In this document: one piece after another, positions 44,161 to 57,600 of the stretch
Position numbering within the stretch: position 1 is the stretch's first letter
Layout of the letters: the number at the start of each line of letters is the position of its first letter
Assembly (NCBI GenBank): GCA_003550305.1
Contig: QKYT01000044.1
Coordinates: 254,639 to 318,638 of the forward strand
Length of the DNA stretch: 64,000 nucleotides
DNA from: Glomus cerebriforme
Taxonomy: Eukaryota; Glomeromycota; Glomeromycetes; Glomerales; Glomeraceae
Direction: 5' to 3'
The notes under the pieces: model-generated
Databases searched by the model: none
What the model was told of the DNA's origin: nothing
What the model saw: the letters and a program-made list of their open reading frames with translations, nothing else
Position numbers and translations under genes: made by a program

Positions 44161-44783
44161 TTATTAGTACATTATTATGATTTATTTTAATATATTTAAT
44201 GAAAATTAATAGTTAAATTAATTTTTAAAGGTTAATACTATACTTTCGACCTAACTCATCCACATGTGACCTCTAATATGCCAAGCATGTAAGATTCTAA
44301 TACCTACAAAATGGTCTTACAATATATGAGTAAATTAGTTTAGCAAATGACGAACGAAAAATGATCAATATCAGTTTAAGTAGTGTATATTGATTATATG
44401 TATGAATTTTTTTTTTGATAATCTTTACATCTTCTACTTTTGATTCTTTTTTAATATTATCATAATTAATTGCTGATTTATATTTAATCTTTTTTTTTTT
44501 TTTTTTAGAAATTATTCTAATGTTTAAATGCCTAGTTTCAAAATCATTTGTCTTTGTAATCACTAATCACTGATCACTAATCAAACGTAATACCCGAATA
44601 TACATTTATACATTTGTAAATTACCAATAATAATATGATTATTGTAACGAATCATTTTCTACCAAAAAAAAAAAAATTAAAATTAAAATAGAAAAACATG
44701 AAAAATAAATGTAGTATATGTAACATATGATCCATTAAAAAAAATCAATTATTTGTTTTGTGCATTGCACAAGTGCATTTTTA

Positions 44784-44814
<31 letters not shown>

Positions 44815-45784
44815 NTTTTTTTAAAAAAAAAAAAATTCAGACAAGGGCGGGAAGGGGGAATGCGAAAAAACGAAAGGAACTACATTAGTAAACATGTGAC
44901 AGAAAAAAAAAAATAGTGTAATGTATGTAATACATAATGTTTAAAACGTTTTTCAATTTGGCAAAAGTACAAATATGCACAGATTAAATTTTTTCGGTCT
45001 AACGGACGGAGTACGCGGGGTCTATCGAAAATGACACAGACGTCAAAATAAATAAAATGAATGAACCGAAAAAAGGAATAATTAAAATATATACTCCGAC
45101 GCATAAATGTTGGTTGGTAAGTCAGCTGCAAAAAAAAAACGCATTACAAGGGTAACCATATTACACCATATGATCATATTATCATATTATTATGTGATAT
45201 ATTATATGAATGAAAAAAAACTGCGTTGTAATGCGTCATAGGTTCGAGAGTTAATTATGCGCGGATTAATATCAAAAAAAATTTTCCTTGTTAAGTTAGA
45301 TTACCCTTAACATAAAAAGTGACGTGCACGAAAATCGCGGGGTTTTTTTAATTCAACGGGAAAATAATTGCCGATATACTCTGATTTTTTTTTTTTTTTA
45401 CACGTAGCAATACTACATGAAGGTGATTTTCCGGTGGAAATAAAAAATTATATATATATAATATTTATATTATTACAATTACGAAAAAAAAAGAACCAAT
45501 AATCATAAGAACCAATAATTATGGTAGAATTAAAATTTGTACTATAGTTAATTTACATGTATGTTACATTAATTTTTTTTTAACTTTTGTTATTTTCCTT
45601 AAAATTGATCGGACGATACGGTGATGATCAACGTATATGAGAATGATGCAAGAATAACTTTATAAATCATAGTTCAGTTATGGTCTTTTTACAATTGGCT
45701 CCTGAACTAGTAACTGAACTAGTAACTTAGGAATCCAAACAAAGTTAAATCGAACAGGAAATTTTTTTGACCTTTACGAAAATC

Positions 45785-45813
45785 TTTTTTTTTTTTTTAA
45801 AAAAAAAAAAAAA
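45785..45813. repeat. T14A15 palindrome
   Basis: Uninterrupted T14 followed by A15, flanked by AATC on the left and GATT on the right, making a longer self-complementary unit. Confidence 0.9.
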
Positions 45814-46080
45814 GATTTCACGTAATTTATATATTATATAATGTAATTTAAATGAATTTTTTTTTTTCGCTTACTCTTTTCATCCGGAATTATTATAACA
45901 AATTTAGATTTAGATTAACTTTCAGAAGCATCTTTTATTTGTAATACCTAAAAAAAAAAAAAAATAAATAAAAAATTTACAAGTTACCAGTACAGAACCC
46001 AACTTTTGATTGATACCTTTAAAAAATTTTTTGACCTCAAAAATTTTTTCAGGTTGAACCCTCAGATGATGAAATATGAA

Positions 46081-46098
46081 GGGGGGGGGGGGGGGGGG
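46081..46098 (+). repeat. G18 homopolymer
   Basis: Eighteen consecutive G in sequence that is otherwise almost entirely A/T. Could form a G-quadruplex; could also be an assembly length artefact. Confidence 0.85.
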
Positions 46099-47888
46099 TA
46101 TATTTAAGATAATTTAATATGTGATATATGAGAATGTGTTATTTTCGATATTATCAAAAAAAACATAAGTTGAGTTGATGTACGCGAGCAACGTAGTAAA
46201 TATGTGGAGAAACCTGAATATATACAAATATGCATTTTAAGCTTGTGTTTTTATATACAAATTTATAATAAATATAATTATTAAGTTTAACAACATAATC
46301 TTGTAAATCAAAAAAAAAAATTTCTTTTTGTTCTTAATTCTGATCATATGATTATAACCTTTGTTGGATATATGATTATTCCACGAAAAAGTAAATTATA
46401 TTAATTAAACATCGCTTGTTTGTTTTTATTTTTATTTTTTTTTTTATTTAATTCATATGGAGCGATAAAAAAAAATAAAAAAAAATTATCAAATGTCCTC
46501 TTTTCCGGAAATTAAAAAAAATTTAGGGAATGAATCAAAATCCTCATAGAATGGTCTAGTAATTTCTTTTTTAAATGAACAAAGACTTTAATAAATTTGT
46601 AATTTTGACAATTAAATTTTCAAAACAGATAACAACATTATTATATTATGTAATCTTGTGTGAAATTTTCTTTTCTTTAGAGGCGAACGAATGAAAATTT
46701 AACAATTCCTTTATTTTAAGTTTACAAAGAATGATGAATTTGATTTTAATTATGTAGAAAATAAGATGAGGCGTCTTGATTTATTTGTTTATACAACATT
46801 AAAAAAGGTAACTTAAACAACAATAAAAAAAAGAAGAATCAAATTTAACGAAAAAACATTCATTTTAACCAAAAATGATGATGTGATTATTTAACATGGT
46901 TAAATTTTATTAGGAAAGAATCCAATTACTTTACTTAGTATTAATGATTTTACCTTTTTTTTTTAAAAAAAAGATTTGAATTACACAAAAACTTGTAAAC
47001 AAATAATTTCCATTTTCAACCAATTTGTTTATATATTTTTTAACAATTTAAGAATTTTTTAGATGGAAATTGATAGATGCTTTATTAGGTGAAAGAAAGA
47101 CACATACACAAAATATATAAATATACTTTTTAAGGTTTTATTATTTTTATTTATTTACAAAAAAAAAAAAAATTTTTTTTTTTTACCGCCATTTTTTCTT
47201 TTATATGACATTAATTGTAGCTGTTTACGATAAAAAACAGGATTTTCATAAATAATTTTTTTTTAGTTTAGTTAGGTTGAACTTGTGTTATTTCTTTACA
47301 TAAAATTTGATAATAATATGTTATACTAATTTATTTTTTTAATAAAAATAGAGATGATCCTAAAAAAAAGAATAACTTTGGAATTTTTTTTATTTTTAAA
47401 GAAGAAAAAGCATGGTGGAACAAACCTAAAACAAATTTTAAGTTTTTTTTTTTTTAATTTTTTCGGTCAATAAATCGTAATTATTATTTACCGAATATAA
47501 TATTCCTTTGCTTAAATATTTATATTTTTAAAACATTACGCAAAAAAAAGGCGGGATGTGATAAGTTAATAAAGTTAATTTACCCGCCAAAAATTACCCG
47601 CTAAAAAATTTGTTGAAATATCACACTTCATTATTTTAAGATCGACAAAAATTACATCAGTAGTAAATTCAAAAATAATGCAGTCCGACTATTAATTCTA
47701 TTGATAATTAATGTGATTAATATGTGTGATTTACCAATTAACTTTATAATAATAGTTTTTATCTTGGCGAAATTGGACATTAAGGTTTTATTTTTATCTC
47801 AAGAACAAATCGAAGTTACTTCTATATGGAATTAATATGTAAATAAAAAAAAAAAAACTGAACTTGTTTGATGTACCATACAAATGAA

Positions 47889-47914
47889 TATATATACATA
47901 TATATGTATATATA
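47889..47914. repeat. 26-bp perfect AT-rich palindrome
   Basis: TATATATACATAT joined to its exact reverse complement ATATGTATATATA with no spacer. Confidence 0.85.
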
Positions 47915-48060
47915 CATGTGCTAAAATAATAATTTAAGGATACTTTTATATTGTATGCAGGACATTTTGTTTTTTTTTATATGAAAAAAAAAAAAATGTA
48001 CAAGCAGGTACATGATGTATTATATAAGAGAGAGAGAGAAAGACCTTTCAAAGGTAACGA

Positions 48061-48110
48061 TAACATAATAACATAATAACATGAAAACATGAAAACATGA
48101 AAACATAAAA
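48061..48110 (+). repeat. Minisatellite of 8-bp units
   Basis: Two sub-arrays side by side: three copies of TAACATAA-like units, then about four of AACATGAA-like units that differ by one or two bases. Confidence 0.8.
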
Positions 48111-49789
48111 ACGGTTGGTTAACTTTAGAAAAGTTATTTTTTTTTTGAACTCACTTCTCACTTTATTGTTATTACAGAAACACAACATTTTTTCTTTTTT
48201 TTTTTTTAATAAATAAAAATATAAACATTTAGACTTTATGTTACCTTTGATAGTCTCTTTTTTTTTTTTTTTTTTTATATCTTTTCAGTATGTATTAAAA
48301 TTGAAAAAAAAAAATTTAAATTATCCAAAGAAATGTAATTAAGAATTTTTGGATTTGAGAAATTTTACGTAATGAGAATGATTGTTTCAACTATGATTAT
48401 GTTATTAATAAGCTACTTTACCGATCAATTAATTAAAAATGGAAAATTTGAAATTGTTTTCTTCAAAATGTGTACGTAAATATATGTAAACTGATGCATC
48501 GTTTTCATTCATGTGTCTTTATTTTGGTCTCGTATGGAAGAAACTTAATTTAAAATGTTTTATTGCCATCTTCATTATAAAATAACTTGTTTTATGCACA
48601 TTAATACTTATCGTACACCACATGGTAAAAAATGATGATTGTCAACTTGCTTTTTTAAATGACGGTCAAAAAGTGATTATTTAAAGGTTTTCACTTATTT
48701 ATAAAAAATATATATATATATATGTTTTTTTTATACAATAGATTCATTGTTTACTTTAACCCTTGTCACAAAGAATTTTTTTTAAACAATATCACCCTTG
48801 TATATATATCTTTTTACCCAAGTCGATTCCGTAGTTTAACCTAATTAGGAGAAAATGAAAAAATATTAGTTAAGCAAAATATTTAATTTGTCATTATCAT
48901 CGTTTATAGACTTGAAAAAAAATGTCAATGTCAAAAATTAGGACCCTCGTGTTATTTACCATTATCGATTACCTACGTTCGATCAACAAAATATTTATCT
49001 ATCTTTAATATGAATATTAATATTATATAGAAAAAATTAAAAGAAATTTTATATTAATCTTTGTGTTGTGTGATTAGAGTTTTTTTAAACTTTAAAATAT
49101 TTAAACCTTTAATTTTTTTTAGACAGGTTTTCCAAGTTTCTTTTATCACTTTTTTTTTAATTTTTTTTGTCGCTTAATTAGTTGAACAAGTTTGAAAAAA
49201 TTCGAATCATTTAATCATTACATAATTAAACAGTGTAAGTGATTTATGTGTTTATATTAGTATTACCTTATAATGAATTAATAATATCAAGAATGATTAT
49301 CGTAAAACTCAAAATTCCCATGGGAAGATCTTCCGATTTATTATTTATCTTATAACAGGTTATTTCCTAAAATACTAAATAATTAAATTACTCTATTAAG
49401 GTAAGTAACCTCCCCTAAATTCCGTGTTGAAAAAATCTTACGCAAAAGTTTAATTACAAGTTTTTTAACTTGTTATTTAACGTTTAACAGAATGAAAACA
49501 AAATTACATGATTTTACGAATTATTTTAATTTTAAAAAAAGTCTCCTTTATCGGTTAAATTATATAATATATATATATTTGCTTATTTAATTACTTGTTT
49601 AAAAATGGTGAATAATGTTTTTTTTTAATCGAGATTTGGAAATTATTATTAAACGAATTATCATGATTAAGAATTTTCATACAAAAAATTAAAATTATCA
49701 AAAACTGTAATGTAACAAAAAGTAACGGTAAAGAAATTAGAATGAATTGTTAAGTTAAAGTTAAAAGTTTAAAATAATGTAAATCATGT

Positions 49790-51142
49790 AAATGGTTAAC
49801 TGTAAAAAACAAATAATAATATTTTCTATCAACTTATCAATTCGTTCTTTTTATTTATTAAGAATTGATAAGATTAGGAAATTCATTCAAAAAATAAAAA
49901 AAAATTATAATGCATATCTTGCATACGGCATATCACCATTTTTGTTAAACCGTTAAGTATAGTTAATTTTTAGTTAATTTTTTAGTTCATTTTAACATGT
50001 TTAACACGTTTAACAGAAAAAAAAAACAAATAATATCATTATTTATCATCGGTTTGTTCCTTTGTTTATATAAATTAATAATGAAAAAAAACATAACCTT
50101 TGTTTACTATTAAGTTTAATTACATTTTAATTATGTTTTTAGTTTAAGGTTAGTTCAAGTTTAACAGGGGAAAAAACAAATAGTAATCATCGCTCGTTCA
50201 AAATTTTCTTTGTTAATTAACGAATTGATTATATTAATTATATTAGGAGAAAAAAAAAATAATGTATGTTTTTTTTTAACGTGCTAATTCTTTGTAAGTA
50301 AAGGTTTGAGTTTAGTTTAATTTAATTTAAGTATCAACATCAATTATAATCGATTCGTTTCGAAATTTTATTATCGAATTGATTAAATTAATTTAGGAAA
50401 TCAATAAATAAAAAAAATATATATAATGTATGTTTTTTTTTAATTCTTTGTAAATAAAAGTTTGAGTTTAGTTTAATTTAAGAAGAAAAACAAATAATAT
50501 ATATCAACATCAATTATAATCGATTCTTAATGATTAAATTAGGAAATCGATAAAATAAAATATAATGCGTCTTAATTCTTTGTAAGTAACGTTTGAGTTT
50601 AGTTTGGTTCAATCAAAAAAAAATAAACAAACAATATCAATTATAATCGACTCGTTTCGAAATTTTCTTTGTTAATTAATGGATTTGATTAAATTAGGGA
50701 AATCAATAAAAAAAAATATAATGTATATATATTTTTTTTTGCTAATTCTTTTGAGTTTAGTTTAGTTTAATTTAGTTTAATTTAGTTTAATTTAAGAAAA
50801 AAAAAAACAAATAATATCATTATCGTCAATTATAATCAACTCGTTTCGAAATTTTCTTTGTTAATTAATGGATTTGATTAAATTAGGGAAATCAATAAAA
50901 AAAATATAATGTATATATATATATATTTTTTGTTCTTTGTAAGTAACGTTTGAGTTTAGTTTGGTTTAATTTAGTTTAATTTAAGAAAAAATAAACCAAA
51001 TAATATCATTATCATCAATTATCATGGAAATTTTCTTTGTTAATTATCGAATTGATTATATTAGGAAAAAAAGTATAATGCAATTTTTGCGTGCTAATTC
51101 TTTGTAAGTAAAGTTTGAATTTAATAATTTATTTATTTATTT
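49790..51142 (+). repeat. Degenerate tandem-repeat array, unit about 130-190 bp
   Basis: A composite unit recurs in the same orientation. It runs: caaataatatcatt, caattataatcgattcgttt, cgaaattttctttgttaatt, gattaaattaggaaatcaat, aaaaatataatgtat, gctaattctttgtaagtaa, gtttgagtttagtttaattt. Clear copies begin near 50330, 50500, 50635, 50815 and 51000; more diverged ones lie from 49790. Spacing of the central block is about 170, 128, 190 and 180 bp. The array runs into the assembly gap, so its true length is unknown. Confidence 0.8.
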
Positions 51143-51937
51143 NNNNNNNNNNNNNNNNNNNNNNNNNNNNNNNNNNNNNNNNNNNNNNNNNNNNNNNNNN
51201 NNNNNNNNNNNNNNNNNNNNNNNNNNNNNNNNNNNNNNNNNNNNNNNNNNNNNNNNNNNNNNNNNNNNNNNNNNNNNNNNNNNNNNNNNNNNNNNNNNNN
51301 NNNNNNNNNNNNNNNNNNNNNNNNNNNNNNNNNNNNNNNNNNNNNNNNNNNNNNNNNNNNNNNNNNNNNNNNNNNNNNNNNNNNNNNNNNNNNNNNNNNN
51401 NNNNNNNNNNNNNNNNNNNNNNNNNNNNNNNNNNNNNNNNNNNNNNNNNNNNNNNNNNNNNNNNNNNNNNNNNNNNNNNNNNNNNNNNNNNNNNNNNNNN
51501 NNNNNNNNNNNNNNNNNNNNNNNNNNNNNNNNNNNNNNNNNNNNNNNNNNNNNNNNNNNNNNNNNNNNNNNNNNNNNNNNNNNNNNNNNNNNNNNNNNNN
51601 NNNNNNNNNNNNNNNNNNNNNNNNNNNNNNNNNNNNNNNNNNNNNNNNNNNNNNNNNNNNNNNNNNNNNNNNNNNNNNNNNNNNNNNNNNNNNNNNNNNN
51701 NNNNNNNNNNNNNNNNNNNNNNNNNNNNNNNNNNNNNNNNNNNNNNNNNNNNNNNNNNNNNNNNNNNNNNNNNNNNNNNNNNNNNNNNNNNNNNNNNNNN
51801 NNNNNNNNNNNNNNNNNNNNNNNNNNNNNNNNNNNNNNNNNNNNNNNNNNNNNNNNNNNNNNNNNNNNNNNNNNNNNNNNNNNNNNNNNNNNNNNNNNNN
51901 NNNNNNNNNNNNNNNNNNNNNNNNNNNNNNNNNNNNN
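51143..51937. other. Assembly gap (795 N)
   Basis: Run of undetermined bases. Its left edge lies in the tandem array, its right edge in poly(A), close to the 3' end of the HMG gene. Confidence 0.99.
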
Positions 51938-52024
51938 AAAAAAAAAAAAAAAAGAGAATAAGAAAAAAAATATATATATGTATAATTATTTATTTATTTT
52001 TATATATATATGTATGTATATATA

Positions 52025-53913
52025 TTATAATGTAAAATTATAGTCGCCATCAAAATCATGGTCAAATAAATTGCAAATAATATCATTATCATTATCTGTT
52101 ACAGGTGTAGTAAATAAATTATTATTGGTTTGTTGGTTTATTTGTGGAAAATGTTCGATGTTTGTGATATTCGTTATTGGATTAGCAGCAAATTGTTGAG
52201 AATCATCTATTGACTGAGATGTAGTCCAAGATAAATAGTCAATTGGACTAGTAGGAGTTGGTGGGGTCGATTGTGAGGGTACAACATAATTTGTCGTGAT
52301 GTTACCCATGTCATCTATGTTCATATTCCAACCTTGCGCAGCAATTTGATAATAATTGGAGTCATTTAAAGCAGCATTAAAAGTAGGAGACATTGTGATC
52401 ATATTGTCTACAGATGTTATTATGTTATTTGCTATCGAAGTTGAAGGAATATTATTTGTAGAAATATGATTTATCGTATTTATAGGAATATTGTTAGCTA
52501 TTGAGGTTGAAGGAATATTATCACCAATTGATGTTGCAGTTATTGGTGGTGGTGTAATCATATTAGATGTTGTAGTTGGAGTTGGATGACTAGGATGAAT
52601 TGCTCCTATCGTTTCTAAAACATTATTAAATATCTTAGCTACTGCACTCAATTGCTCTGAAGATAACGATACTGCATTCCATTGCTCTGAAGATAACGAT
52701 TCTAGAGCAGAAATGACAGCAATATTATTATTATTATTATGATTTTTTAAACAATGAGCTGTACATTGACATGGTGGTTGTTGTTGTTGTTGCTGTTGCT
52801 GTTGCTGACGATGGTGTTGTGGTGTTAGTGGTTGTGGACATGGTGGACATGGTGACGGTAATTGTAGAGGAGAGTTTAATTGTTCATTAATTGGATTATC
52901 AAAAAATCTTTTATCATAATCGGTCCATATTGGAGTCATAACTTGTGGATTTGTCATGGCAATATTAGGAGTTGGAGGAGTATGTGGTGGAGAAGAATTA
53001 TTAGTTGAAGTATTATCCGTTGAACTATCCTTTGATGTTGAAGAACTTAAATCAAATACGGTAAAAGCAGATTCCATAGCAGCTTGCTTTCTATGTTCAA
53101 TAGGAACTTGAGAATCATCATCTTCACTATTTATTTTATCATTATTATTATTTGAAGATTTTATATTAGATTTATTATTTTTTGATGAATTATTATTAAT
53201 TTGTTGAGATTTTGATTTATTTTTATTATCCCTTTTTTTGGGTTTATATTTATAAAAGGGGTATTTCTTTTTATGTTCCACAAGGGCTAAATCGGCTTCT
53301 CTTTGATATTGTAATTTAATCTCAGCAGGTTCTTCTTTCCACATTTCTGCAACAGTCTTTGACGGATGACGTTCATTTGTTTCACATCTTCCAGCAGATT
53401 TAAATTTTGCTAATTCTTTAGATTTATTTCTGTGATAAATAATGAATGCGTTTGGTGGTCTTGGAACTTTCATGTCATAGGGTTTAGGTGATGAATTACC
53501 GTTATTTGTATTATTTGTCGTTCGTCTTTTCTTTGGATTCTAATAATTTTTTTTTTAAAAAAAAATATAAGTTAAAATAAGATAAAAATAATAATAATAA
53601 TAATAATAAAATTTACCTGTTGGTAGCTTTCAGTTGCCCATAAAAATTGTCCTTTATCTTGATCGAAAGTTAAATCTGCAATCAGACCACTTTGTGCGCC
53701 AATTGGAAGAGGGGAATTGACAATTGGATTTGTATCATTTGAATTTTTACGAATATTTAATTGATATTTTAAAGTAAAAGGAACCTTTTGTGATTTATTA
53801 TTATTGGGTTTTTGTGATGTTGGCGAAGAGGATTTTGATGTAGAGGTGGAGGAAGATCTTGATAAATCATTATTTGTCTTCCAGGATTGCAATTCATTTT
53901 GTTTAGAATCCAT
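52025..53913 (-). CDS. MATA-type HMG-box transcription factor
   Basis: Two exons: 53913-53617 and 53539-52025, phase-0 intron, 604 codons (603 residues). Residues 1-99 are Ser/Asn-rich and end with a short conserved stretch (LIADLTFDQDKGQFLWATES). A basic patch (NPKKRRT) precedes the HMG box at residues ~122-195: MKVPRPPNAFIIYHRNKSKE, HPSKTVAEMWKEEPAEIKLQ, and YQREADLALVEHKKKYPFYK followed by YKPKKR. This is the MATA_HMG/Ste11 pattern, which binds and bends DNA. The rest is Asn/Ser/Thr/Pro-rich, with a Gln run of about ten (near 52770-52800) and short internal duplications (SSEQWNAV/SSEQLSAV; PSTSIANNI twice), a likely disordered activation region. Such genes are numerous in Glomeromycotina; whether this one controls mating is unknown. 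Confidence 0.92.
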
Positions 53914-54392
53914 TGTGATTTTTTTTTTTTTTTTTAAAGAAAAGGAAAAAAAAACCAGGGAATATATGAATAATATAAATGGTAAATAGTGTAAATCACG
54001 TTGCGACGATCTATATAAAAAGGAACAAAGCTGAATGTGGGCAATAATGTAAAAAAACGGATGTATAGTATGTATATTTTTTTTTTGAGAGAGAGAGAAA
54101 TAAAATTTAAACAAGAAAAAAAAAAAAATAAAAATAAAATAAAATTGTTAAGAAAGACGATGATGAAAATAATAATGATAAAATGATCGTAATATTTAAT
54201 AAATAAAGCCCAATTTCTGGATGTAAGACGTTAAATCTTTTTTCTTTTTAAAAAAAAAAAATATGTAGAGTTTATATATATAAAAAAAAAGAATTTTTTA
54301 ACAGGTTATTTTCTTTTTTTCTTTGAAGAGAAAGTTATGAGAAAGGGGGAAAAAAAAGACTTTAGAAGAAATAATTTATCTTTTTTTTTTCC

Positions 54393-54442
<50 letters not shown>
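54393..54442. repeat. T14A36 tract
   Basis: Fourteen T followed by thirty-six A, the longest homopolymer in the window. Confidence 0.9.
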
Positions 54443-54444
<2 letters not shown>

Positions 54445-54633
54445 ACCTTTGGTTTTTATAAATTTTTTTTTTCAACCCGAAAAAAAAAGTTTATTTTATT
54501 TTTATTTTTTTTTTTTTGATTCTTTAATAAAAACATAATTCGTGAAAATAATAAACGATTATTTATATCAAAAACTTGTACACAGTCAATTAAAAAAATA
54601 ATACTCTTTTTAACTTAAAACTTATAGTTTGTG

Positions 54634-54645
54634 ATTGGCGGGAAT
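54634..54645 (+). promoter_or_regulatory. Candidate E2F-like site ATTGGCGGGAAT upstream of the HMG gene
   Basis: Contains TTGGCGGGAA, the core of the other common E2F site class, about 720 bp upstream of the HMG start codon in AT-rich sequence. Binding is unproven. Confidence 0.25.
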
Positions 54646-57600
54646 ATTTAAACAAAGCTGTTAAATATCAAACACACAATACTTTATTTATATTATTATT
54701 TTAAAAAAATTGCATATCACACTTCTCTATTTAGGATTGAAGAGGTGAAATGTAATGTGATAACCTCTTATATATCCTTACATAAAAATTTAAAAATTTT
54801 TATATAGTTAAAAAAAAAAAAATAAAAATAATGTAATAATGTAAAATTGTAAATAATGGTAAAAGTCCGGGGGTTGTCATAACATCCTCGTAGATCTGAA
54901 AGCAAATCATTATTTATTTTTTTTTAACCTAAAGCTTCACACCCACCCTCCCCTTAAAAAAAAAAAAAAAAAACTTACTACCCCGAAATTGGAATAACCT
55001 AATAATCTAAACAAATTTAGCTAGATTTCATTTATACTCTCTAACATTTAATTATATATATATATATTTTTTTTTTCTACATTAAAAGAAATTATTTTTC
55101 CCCCCTTAAACTTTACTTTCGATATTTTTACAAAAACATCTTTTCATGCAACCATGAGATAATTTTTTTTTTAATAGAGAATATAAATATCTTTTCGCAA
55201 CGAAGATCATTTAAATAAAATGAAGATCATTCGTTCATTAAAATTTCGAAATTTGTACGTTTTACCGCAAGGCGTTCATTTTTATTGAAAATATAGATTT
55301 TGTGGCAGAGTAACCGTAAATAACCGAAGCAGAAATAAGAACCTTTATGGTTATTTTGTTTGGCATATTAGTCTACGAATATCTAAATGAAATTCTAAGT
55401 CAACAATGGGAATTCTCTTTTTGAAAAGTTATAAAACTTTATTCGGAAATTCGAAGAATAAATCTTTTATAAAAAAAAGGACATTAGTAATAAACATAAT
55501 TTATCTATCATTAGAAAATAAGAACAGGGAAGAATAAGAAGAAGAAGAAAAAAATTTTTTTTAAAGTTTCATTTAGAAGCCTATAAAAAATAAGTCACTC
55601 TTTTCCTAAATAAAGAGCCGACATATATAGGACATATCTCGGAAAAAAAGACCGCAAATGCAAATCGACCTTTTTTTACTTTATTGCTAATTATGGAATA
55701 AATTTAATTGTATCCCCTGCCATTAATCATTCAATTAACCCATGTTTATCAATGAAATGTTTGTATGTTTTTTACTTAATCTAGTCAAAAGAACTAAAAA
55801 TAGTAATAGTAATATGTATCGGCACGTCGGTCATATGTACGTAACACACCTGTATTCCCTAGAAATAATGATTTTCAAAGTTATTTTTTTTTTTTAATTT
55901 TTTTTTTTTTTTTTTTATCTGATCTCTTCATCTCCAAATATGTGCTTTTCAAGTATATAAATCCAAAAATAACTAAAAATTTAATTTAATTAAAAATAAA
56001 TTAAATAAATTCAAATATATAAAAACTATAAAACTAAATAAATGTATATAATAAATAATTAAAAAAAAAAAAAAAATTTTAATTCATGTTTGCTGTACCT
56101 ATAATTGAGCTTTTCAAACAGGTTAAAAAGTGTTGACGGGTTTTAAATTATTCGTTCAAGCGGAATTTCACGGATCATAAACATTCCGTGATTGTTTTAA
56201 TTAATATACACATGACGTCCTTTTTCTTTGTCTATTTACCCAAAAAAAGATAATGATCACATATGTACATAAAAAAAATTTATTTAAAATAAGAATTGCA
56301 TTTCATGAATTAATCTTTATTTTTCTTTTCCATTATTTAATAGGATTAAATCAATTGCAGTTATAATTAATCTTACATTTTTATTTTCCTCATTATTTAA
56401 TTGATTTAATTTAGTTTAAATTAAAAAAAATATATATATTTTTTCAATAATAACGAAAAGAAAAAAAAGGATAAAAAGACGACTTTTTAAAAAATCACTC
56501 AAATCTCCCTTGTCATTTTATCTAATATCACAAATAAGGAGACCAATTATTTTCTCTTTGACTCACATAACATATAATATGTGCATATCATATTATTATA
56601 CTTGTACTATATAATTAATTATAATTCATTCTTTGTAATAATAAAGTAACCGGAACAAAAATCCCGAATAAAAAAAAAAGGTGACTGAACTTGAATCCGA
56701 ACAATATCTTATCTCACTGTTTATATGTTGTGTTTTATTAAAATATTTTACCTCAATAAAACTTACCATTTTATTCTAGTCTTTTCGCGAAAAAATGGGT
56801 TTCTTCAAAAAAATCCAACCGATAAATTTCTTTTTTAGATTTAACGTATAACGTATGGCAATAAATAATGTGAAAAAAGAGTTAACTTTTTGTAATGTAT
56901 GGCAAACAATTTTTTTTTTTATTAAATAAAAACAAACAAAAAAAAAATATATCTTGATTAACTAACCATGAAAATGGTTCATTTAACCAATTATGTGATT
57001 CAAGACTAAAAATAATGATAAACTAATCGATACATAATAATATGTCCAATTTATAATTATTACATAACATGATCAATCAATTATTTCAAGTATTTTCTTT
57101 TTTTTAATCACAAACCCAATTTGCATGAATGAATAAGATCATCTTATCGCGGGCTTAAAAAGGCTTAAAAAACGCGTAACATAAAAAACTATTAAAAATC
57201 CGAAAAATCTAAAGAAAAGAAAAATATGGTCAGATTAATTTTTTTTTTCTTTTGGCGCAAAATGTTACAATGTTGCCAAATGTCGGCGGCACATCCTAAA
57301 GCATATTAGAATTTCTAAAAGGATCAAGAAAAAAAAGGGGGGAGATTTTTTTTTTTTTTACATTTAATTATACAAATTTAACTAACCGGATAATTCTTTC
57401 TTGTAAGACTTGATTTCTTAAAAAATAAAAGTGGAATGATAAATGAGTGCGATTTGGTATGTAAACCTTTTTTAACTTGAATGAATGCTATTGATAATGA
57501 AAAATTCTTACTTGTTAAACAACGCTATAATAAATCTGTAAATGTGATGATTAAGACCTTTTCTTATCTGCATGCGTCGTCATTGTTATACTTTATTACA

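Larger units (their letters stand above)
44161..49780. other. AT-rich gene-free stretch
   Basis: About 5.6 kb with no convincing protein or RNA gene; open frames are homopolymer-derived. It contains (ATT)n at 44786-44814 with one undetermined base at 44815, a T14A15 palindrome (45785-45813), G18 (46081-46098), a GC-motif cluster (47549-47603), a 26-bp AT palindrome (47889-47914), (GA)n at 48027-48039 and an 8-mer minisatellite (48061-48110). Confidence 0.6.

Noticed and set aside
44297..44563. Open frame with long Lys run
   Set aside because: Driven by homopolymer A/T; no conserved content.
49790..51142. Possible CRISPR array from the regular repeats
   Set aside because: Units are long, degenerate and directly adjoining without unique spacers, in a eukaryotic genome; it is a tandem satellite-like array.
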